Assembly (NCBI RefSeq): GCF_937881195.1
Contig: NZ_CALGFC010000068.1
Span: 1-9,343, forward strand
Origin: an uncultured Methanobrevibacter sp.
Lineage (GTDB): Archaea; Methanobacteriota; Methanobacteria; Methanobacteriales; Methanobacteriaceae
DNA: 9,343 nt
Direction of reading: 5' to 3'
The number at the start of each line of letters is the position of its first letter. Position 1 is the stretch's first letter. Below, one piece after another: positions 4,432 to 9,343 of the stretch. A program made the translations under genes and the position numbers. The notes under the pieces are model-generated. The model saw nothing but the letters and a program-made list of their open reading frames with translations. It was not told the DNA's origin and did not search any database.

Positions 4432-7122
4432 TCTACTCAAAGTGAAGCAACACTAGAAAAAAATTTAATAAATAAATTAGTCGAAAATGGATATGAAAAA
4501 ATCCAAATTAAAGACGAAAATGATTTAATAAACAACTTTAAAAAACAAATAGAAAAGTTCAATAAAATTGATTTAGATGATGATGAATTTAATAAAATCT
4601 TGCTTCATCTTGAAGGTGGAACAGTTTTTGACAAGGCTAAAAAACTCAGAGATAAATATGAGCTTGAAATAGAGGGACAAATAAAATATATAAGTTTTTT
4701 CAATAGTAAAGATTGGTGTAAAAATATATTTCAAGTAAGTAGTCAAATCACTTTTAAAGGTAAATATGAAAATAGATATGATGTCACACTTTTAATAAAT
4801 GGGTTTCCATTAGTTCAAATTGAACTTAAAAAAAGAGGGGTTGAACTTAAAAAAGCTTTCAACCAAATTAAAAGATATAGGTCTCATTCTTTTCATGGTC
4901 TTTTTGACTATGTACAAATTTTTGTAATTAGTAATGGGGTAAACACAAAATATTACGCTAATAATAAAGATTTGAGCTTTGATTACACATTCTTTTGGAA
5001 AGATAAAGATAATAAAAATTATTCTCAATTAGATGAATTCACTGACATCTTTTTAGAGAAATGTCATATCTCTAAAATGATTGCAAGGTATATTGTATTA
5101 CATGAAGCTGATAAATCTTTAATGGTTCTTAGAGCCTATCAATATTATGCTATTGAAGCTATTTTGGATAAAACATTAGAATCTAAAAAGAATGGTTATG
5201 TTTGGCATACGACAGGAAGTGGTAAGACATTGACTTCTTTTAAAGTAGCTCAAATTTTATGCGAAGAGTCACATATTGATAAAGTTATGTTTATTATTGA
5301 TAGAAAAGATCTTGATTATCAAACTACTAAAGAATTTAATAATTTTTCAGATGGAGCAGTAGATGGAACTGAAAATACACATTCATTATTAAGACAACTA
5401 AAAAATTCTAATAAATTAATTGTCACAACTATTCAAAAATTATATAAAGCAGTCACAAAACATGAAAAAGGTTTAGAAAATGTTAAAGATAAAAAAATGG
5501 TCTTAATGTTTGATGAATGCCATAGAAGTCAATTTGGAGATATGCATAATAAGATTACTGACTATTTTACAAATATCCAATATTTTGGTTTCACGGGAAC
5601 TCCTATTTTTTCAGTGAATGCAAATAATAAAAGAACTACAAAGGATATTTTTGGAGATAGACTCCATTCATATTTGATTAAAGATGCAATAAATGATAAC
5701 AATGTTTTAGGGTTTATGGTTGAATATATTGGAAGATATAAGGATAAAGCTAAATATGATATTGAAGTAGAGGCTATTGATACTAAAGAATTAATGGATT
5801 CTGAGAAAAGATTAAGCAAAATTACAGAATATATTATCCAAAATCATGATAGTAAGACTTATAATAGAGAATTCACTTCAATTTTTGCTGTTTCATCGAT
5901 TGAAGTTTTGAATAAGTATTATGAATTATTTAAAAAAATGGGGCATGATTTAAAAATAGCTACTATTTATTCTTATGGACCAAATGAAGATTATGAAGGA
6001 GATCATCCAAGAGATTTAATGGAAACCCATTTAAAAGATTATAATAAGATGTTTGGTACAAATTACACTACTGAAACATTTCAAGAATACTATGTAGATG
6101 TTTCAAAAAGATCTAAAAACAAAGAAATTGATATTTTACTTGTAGTAAACATGTTTTTAACTGGTTTTGATAATAAATATTTGAATACATTATATGTTGA
6201 TAAAAATTTAGTGTATCATGGTTTGATTCAGGCATTCAGCCGTACTAATAGACTTTTAAATGAAAAAAAGAAACAAGGAAATATTATTTCATTTAGAAAT
6301 ATCAAAAAACATACTGATGAAGCTATTAGATTATATTCTGATGAAAATGCATTTGAAACTGTTTTAATGAAACCATACAATTCTTATGTTTTTGATTTTA
6401 ATGAAGTTTTGAAGAAACTTTTTGATTTAGTTTTCAATCCTCAAAACGTAGATTATTTACCTTCTGAGAAAGAAAGAAAAGAATTTGTAGTAATATTTAG
6501 AGAATTACTTAGAATAATGAATAGATTAACTGTTTTTACTGAATTTAATTTTAAAGATTTAGAAATTTCTCAACAAGAATTTGAGGATTTTAAGTCAAAA
6601 TATCTGGATATGTGGTCTGATACTCGTGGCAATACAAATAAGGTCTCTATTTTAAATGACGTTGATTTTGAGATAGAATTGATACAAAGAGATAATATCA
6701 ATGTTTCATATATTTTGACTTTACTTAGAGAGTTAGATGTTAAATCACCTTCATTTGAAAAAGATAAAGAATTTATTATTAAAACAATGGAGAATGCTCC
6801 AGAACTTAAAAGTAAAATTGATCTTATTGAAAGATTTATTTCTCATAATATAATGGAAAATAAAGAGGAAGATATTGAAGATGTCTTTGATGATTATTTA
6901 GAAAGAGAAAAAAATAAATCTATTTTTAAATTAGCTGAGGATGAAAACTTGAAAAAAGAAATAGTTAATGATATCATTAATGATTATGAGTTTTCAAATA
7001 AAATAAAGAATGAAATGATTAAAGATTCATTTAATGAGAAACTAGGTCTAATTAAAACCCAAAGTAAATTGGAAATAGTAAAAGAAAAAATTGTAAGTTT
7101 AGTGGAGAAATTTTCATGGTGA
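4429..7122 (+). CDS. hsdR: Type I restriction enzyme subunit R (EcoR124I-like)
   Basis: HsdR is the motor and nuclease subunit of type I restriction: it pumps DNA using ATP and cuts far from the recognition site. The 897-residue protein aligns by eye with EcoR124I HsdR along its whole length. The N-terminal nuclease domain has Asp118 (NRYDVTLLINGFPLVQIELKK), Glu132 and Lys134, and the QxxxY helix at Gln146-Tyr150. The SF2 motor has HTTGSGKT (Lys266), DECHRSQFG (362-370), FTGTPI (388-393), FLTGFD (576-581) and QAFSRTNR (601-608). A helical C-terminal region ends in IVSLVEKF, as in EcoR124I, where it docks on the methyltransferase core. It is about 140 residues shorter than EcoR124I (1038), partly at the N-terminus, but no motif is missing. 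It is the first gene of an R-M-S operon, 91 bases before hsdM. Confidence 0.95.
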   Translation: MSTQSEATLEKNLINKLVENGYEKIQIKDENDLINNFKKQIEKFNKIDLDDDEFNKILLHLEGGTVFDKAKKLRDKYELEIEGQIKYISFFNSKDWCKNIFQVSSQITFKGKYENRYDVTLLINGFPLVQIELKKRGVELKKAFNQIKRYRSHSFHGLFDYVQIFVISNGVNTKYYANNKDLSFDYTFFWKDKDNKNYSQLDEFTDIFLEKCHISKMIARYIVLHEADKSLMVLRAYQYYAIEAILDKTLESKKNGYVWHTTGSGKTLTSFKVAQILCEESHIDKVMFIIDRKDLDYQTTKEFNNFSDGAVDGTENTHSLLRQLKNSNKLIVTTIQKLYKAVTKHEKGLENVKDKKMVLMFDECHRSQFGDMHNKITDYFTNIQYFGFTGTPIFSVNANNKRTTKDIFGDRLHSYLIKDAINDNNVLGFMVEYIGRYKDKAKYDIEVEAIDTKELMDSEKRLSKITEYIIQNHDSKTYNREFTSIFAVSSIEVLNKYYELFKKMGHDLKIATIYSYGPNEDYEGDHPRDLMETHLKDYNKMFGTNYTTETFQEYYVDVSKRSKNKEIDILLVVNMFLTGFDNKYLNTLYVDKNLVYHGLIQAFSRTNRLLNEKKKQGNIISFRNIKKHTDEAIRLYSDENAFETVLMKPYNSYVFDFNEVLKKLFDLVFNPQNVDYLPSEKERKEFVVIFRELLRIMNRLTVFTEFNFKDLEISQQEFEDFKSKYLDMWSDTRGNTNKVSILNDVDFEIELIQRDNINVSYILTLLRELDVKSPSFEKDKEFIIKTMENAPELKSKIDLIERFISHNIMENKEEDIEDVFDDYLEREKNKSIFKLAEDENLKKEIVNDIINDYEFSNKIKNEMIKDSFNEKLGLIKTQSKLEIVKEKIVSLVEKFSW

Positions 7123-7213
7123 AATAATTCACATTGATATTATTTTAAAAAAGATATTATTATATTCTCTAAAATCAAATATTAAAAAAGTATAAAATTT
7201 TAGAGGAAAATAA
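7123..7213 (+). other. hsdR-hsdM spacer
   Basis: The 91-base gap is wider than the 8-base hsdM-hsdS gap. GTGAA/TTCAC (7119-7123/7128-7132) forms a small inverted repeat over the hsdR stop, and GATATTATT occurs twice (7136-7144, 7153-7161). TATTATTATATT around 7156-7166 could serve as a TATA box, so hsdMS may have its own promoter in addition to read-through. GAGG (7203-7206) lies seven bases before the hsdM ATG as ribosome binding site. Confidence 0.4.
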
Positions 7214-8755
7214 ATGTCACAATATCAAAATCAGTTAGAAAGTAAATTATGGGCAATTGCCGATGAACTCAGAGGAAATATGGATGCAAGTGAGTTTAAA
7301 AACTATATTCTAGGATTTATTTTCTACAAATATCTATCTGAAAAAATAGATTCATATTTAAACAAAGAACTGGAAGAAGATAATTTAACTTTTACTGAGA
7401 GCTATGAAAGAGAAGAATTTAAAGAAGTCTTAAAAAAAGTTGCAATAGATAATTTGGGTTACTTTCTAGAACCTAGCTGTCTTTTTCAAAATGTTGTTAT
7501 TAAAGCTCAAAATAATGATTTTATTTTAGAAGATTTGGAAAGAGCATTAAAAAGAATCAGTTCTTCGTCTACTGGTCATGAAAGCGAAAATGATTTTGAA
7601 AACCTATTTGAAGATGTTGATTTACAGTCATCTAAACTTGGAAGATCTGTAGAGGATAAAAATAAATTAATATCAAAAATATTATTACATTTAGCTGATA
7701 TCGACTTTAGAATAGATGATGAGGAAAAAGATATATTAGGGGATGCATATGAGTATCTTATAAGCCAATTTGCTTCAAGTGCAGGTAAAAAAGCGGGGGA
7801 ATTTTATACTCCACAAGAAGTTTCAAAAATATTGGCGAAGATTGTGACATTAGATAAAAATAAGTTAAAATCAGTTTATGATCCTACTTGTGGTTCAGGT
7901 TCATTATTACTTCGTGTTGCAAGAGAAACAGAAGTTTCAGACTTTTTTGGACAGGAATTGAATCAAACAACTTATAACTTGGCACGAATGAACATGATTT
8001 TACATGATGTGCCGTTTACCGATTTTGATATCAGACAAGGAGATTCCCTAGAAAACCCACAACATATGGATAAAAGATTTGAAGCAATAGTAGCAAATCC
8101 ACCATTTTCAGCAAAATGGTCCTCAGATTCCCATTTTTTAGATGATGAAAGATTTTCAGCCTATGGGAAACTAGCTCCAAAATCAAAAGCAGACTTTGCA
8201 TTCCTACAACATATGATATATCATCTTGATGAAAATGGAACGATGGGAATAGTTCTTCCTCATGGAGTTCTTTTTAGAGGAGCTGCAGAAGGAATAATAA
8301 GAAAATATTTGATTAATGAAAAAAATTATTTAGATGCAGTTATAGGCTTACCAGCAAATATATTCTATGGAACAAGTATACCGACAGTAGTTTTAATATT
8401 TAAAAAATGTCGAACTGATGATGCAGATATACTTTTTATAGACGCAAGTAAAGAATTTGAAAAAGTAAAAAATCAAAATAAACTAAGAAAAGAAGATATA
8501 GATAAGATAGTTAACACTTACAAAAACAGAGAAGAAATAGAAAAATATTCTCATAAAGCAACTTTAAAAGAAATAAAAGAAAATGATTACAATTTAAATA
8601 TTCCAAGATATGTGGATACTTTTGAAGAAGAAGAACCAATAGACTTAGATGAAGTAATAGAAAAATTAAAAAAGAATAAAGAAGAAATGGAAAAAGTAGA
8701 TAGAGAAATAGAAAAATACTGTAAAGAATTAGGGATAGAAGCTCCAGTTTTTTAG
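7214..8755 (+). CDS. hsdM: Type I DNA methyltransferase subunit M (N6-adenine)
   Basis: HsdM transfers a methyl group from S-adenosylmethionine to adenine N6; two copies bind one HsdS. At 513 residues it is nearly the length of EcoR124I HsdM (520). The N-terminal helical HsdM domain (about 8-145, KLWAIADELRGNMDASEFKN) is followed by GEFYTPQEV (195-203) and the catalytic domain. That domain has the S-adenosylmethionine motif DPTCGSGS (223-230), the catalytic NPPF (295-298) and APKSKADFAFLQHMIYHL (321-338). The C-terminus (about 470-513) is a charged, Glu/Lys-rich coiled-coil-like helix of the kind that contacts HsdS. All signature residues are intact, so the methylase should be active. The ATG follows GAGG at seven bases; the stop codon is embedded in the hsdS ribosome binding site. 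Confidence 0.95.
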   Translation: MSQYQNQLESKLWAIADELRGNMDASEFKNYILGFIFYKYLSEKIDSYLNKELEEDNLTFTESYEREEFKEVLKKVAIDNLGYFLEPSCLFQNVVIKAQNNDFILEDLERALKRISSSSTGHESENDFENLFEDVDLQSSKLGRSVEDKNKLISKILLHLADIDFRIDDEEKDILGDAYEYLISQFASSAGKKAGEFYTPQEVSKILAKIVTLDKNKLKSVYDPTCGSGSLLLRVARETEVSDFFGQELNQTTYNLARMNMILHDVPFTDFDIRQGDSLENPQHMDKRFEAIVANPPFSAKWSSDSHFLDDERFSAYGKLAPKSKADFAFLQHMIYHLDENGTMGIVLPHGVLFRGAAEGIIRKYLINEKNYLDAVIGLPANIFYGTSIPTVVLIFKKCRTDDADILFIDASKEFEKVKNQNKLRKEDIDKIVNTYKNREEIEKYSHKATLKEIKENDYNLNIPRYVDTFEEEEPIDLDEVIEKLKKNKEEMEKVDREIEKYCKELGIEAPVF

Positions 8756-8759
8756 GTGA
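8754..8759 (+). promoter_or_regulatory. hsdS Shine-Dalgarno overlapping the hsdM stop
   Basis: AGGTGA starts inside the TAG stop codon of hsdM (8753-8755) and lies four bases before the hsdS ATG at 8764. Ribosomes ending hsdM are thus placed on the hsdS start, which suggests translational coupling of the methylase and specificity subunits. Confidence 0.7.
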
Positions 8760-8763
8760 AAAA

Positions 8764-9343
8764 ATGACGAAAAATAAAAACACACCTAAACTCCGATTTC
8801 CAGAATTTTCAGATGAGTGGGAAGAAAAAAAATTGGGGGATATTTTAGAAGTTCATTATGGTAAAGATTACAAACATTTAGGGTCTGGAAAGTATCCAGT
8901 TTTAGGAACTGGGGGGATAATGACCTATGTTGATACATATTTATATAGTAAAGAGAGTGTTTTGATAGGTAGAAAGGGTAGTATTAATAATCCATTCTAT
9001 ATTAATGAACCATTTTGGACTGTGGATACTTTATTTTATACAGATATACATGACACATTTCCGAAATTTGTTTTTTATTTAATATCAACTATAAATTGGT
9101 TTAAATATAATGAAGCTTCAGGTGTTCCTAGCTTAAGTGCTAGTAGTATAAAAAATGTGAAAATAAAAATTTCTTCATTTGCAGAACAGGAAAAAATAGC
9201 TAATTTTTTATCAATTGTAGATAAGAAAATAAGTCTTTTAGAAGATAAATTAGATTTATTTAAGGATTTTAAGAATTTTTGTATGCAGCAGTTGTTCGCG
9301 CAGAAATTAAGATTTAAAAATGCGAAAGGAGAAAATTATCCTG
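8764..9343 (+). CDS. hsdS: Type I specificity subunit S, 5' part (cut by window end)
   Basis: HsdS recognises the bipartite DNA target and holds the HsdM and HsdR subunits. The window holds 193 codons and the frame is still open at the last base. PKLRFPEFSDEWEEKKLGDI (8-27) is the usual N-terminal block. Target recognition domain 1 (about 20-138) shows VLGTGGIMTYVDTYLY, VLIGRKGSINNPF, PFWTVDTLFY and SGVPSLSAS, a widespread TRD type. SSFAEQEKIANFLSIVDKKI begins the conserved central helix (138-172), followed by CMQQLFAQKLRFKNAKGENYP. That last block normally leads straight into the second recognition domain, so about half of the protein (family about 400 residues) is present. Two GCG codons and MQQL written as ATGCAGCAGTTG near 9284-9324 are unusually GC-rich for this DNA and hint at acquisition from another genome. 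Confidence 0.92.
   Translation, partial: MTKNKNTPKLRFPEFSDEWEEKKLGDILEVHYGKDYKHLGSGKYPVLGTGGIMTYVDTYLYSKESVLIGRKGSINNPFYINEPFWTVDTLFYTDIHDTFPKFVFYLISTINWFKYNEASGVPSLSASSIKNVKIKISSFAEQEKIANFLSIVDKKISLLEDKLDLFKDFKNFCMQQLFAQKLRFKNAKGENYP

Noticed and set aside
5562..5819. Minus-strand open frame of 85 codons inside hsdR
   Set aside because: It lies wholly within the conserved motor domain of hsdR and is an antisense shadow.

Overview
The window looks like a piece of an AT-rich archaeal genome, most likely a host-associated methanogen of the Methanobacteriales (Methanosphaera or Methanobrevibacter type). The grounds are inferential: a secreted Asn/Thr/Ser-rich beta-helix protein of the adhesin-like kind abundant in those genera, TTATATAA TATA-box-like elements, purine-rich ribosome binding sites (GGAGGTG, AGGTGA, GTGAT) and very low GC. 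No rRNA, tRNA or taxon-specific housekeeping gene is present to settle it.

Left part (1-3255). A hairpin plus T-run at 48-78 probably ends a gene lying before the window. A gene-free leader (to 542) follows, carrying four copies of a CTAGTGATTT-like motif and two perfect inverted repeats just ahead of a 695-residue adhesin-like gene (543-2630). That protein has a signal peptide, 14 coils of about 26 residues marked by GG(A/S/G)I, an Ig-like domain, and a C-terminal tail with 25 Lys/Arg and no acidic residue in 95. Behind it lie a very long hairpin with a T-rich tail (2667-2739) and a 625-base non-genic stretch that contains one open fragment without a start codon (2898-3155), probably a gene remnant.

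Right part (3256-9343). This is a DNA-restriction island: an Mrr-type endonuclease gene on the minus strand (4167-3256), divergent from a type I restriction-modification operon hsdR (4429-7122), hsdM (7214-8755) and hsdS (8764 to beyond the window end). The HsdR and HsdM proteins resemble the EcoR124I (type IC) family. HsdM and HsdS would form the DNA-recognising N6-adenine methyltransferase. Adding HsdR gives the ATP-driven translocating nuclease. Mrr would act separately, probably on modified DNA. The order mrr-hsdR-hsdM-hsdS matches the E. coli K-12 immigration control region. The 261-base divergent promoter region has four TTATATAA elements, a TAATGATTAT site near each gene, and an identical 14-base start region for both mrr and hsdR.

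I see no clear evidence of a wholly undescribed system. The most unusual signals are the acid-free basic tail and recently amplified repeats of the surface protein, the regulatory-looking repeats ahead of it, the long hairpin behind it, and the unidentified gene fragment.
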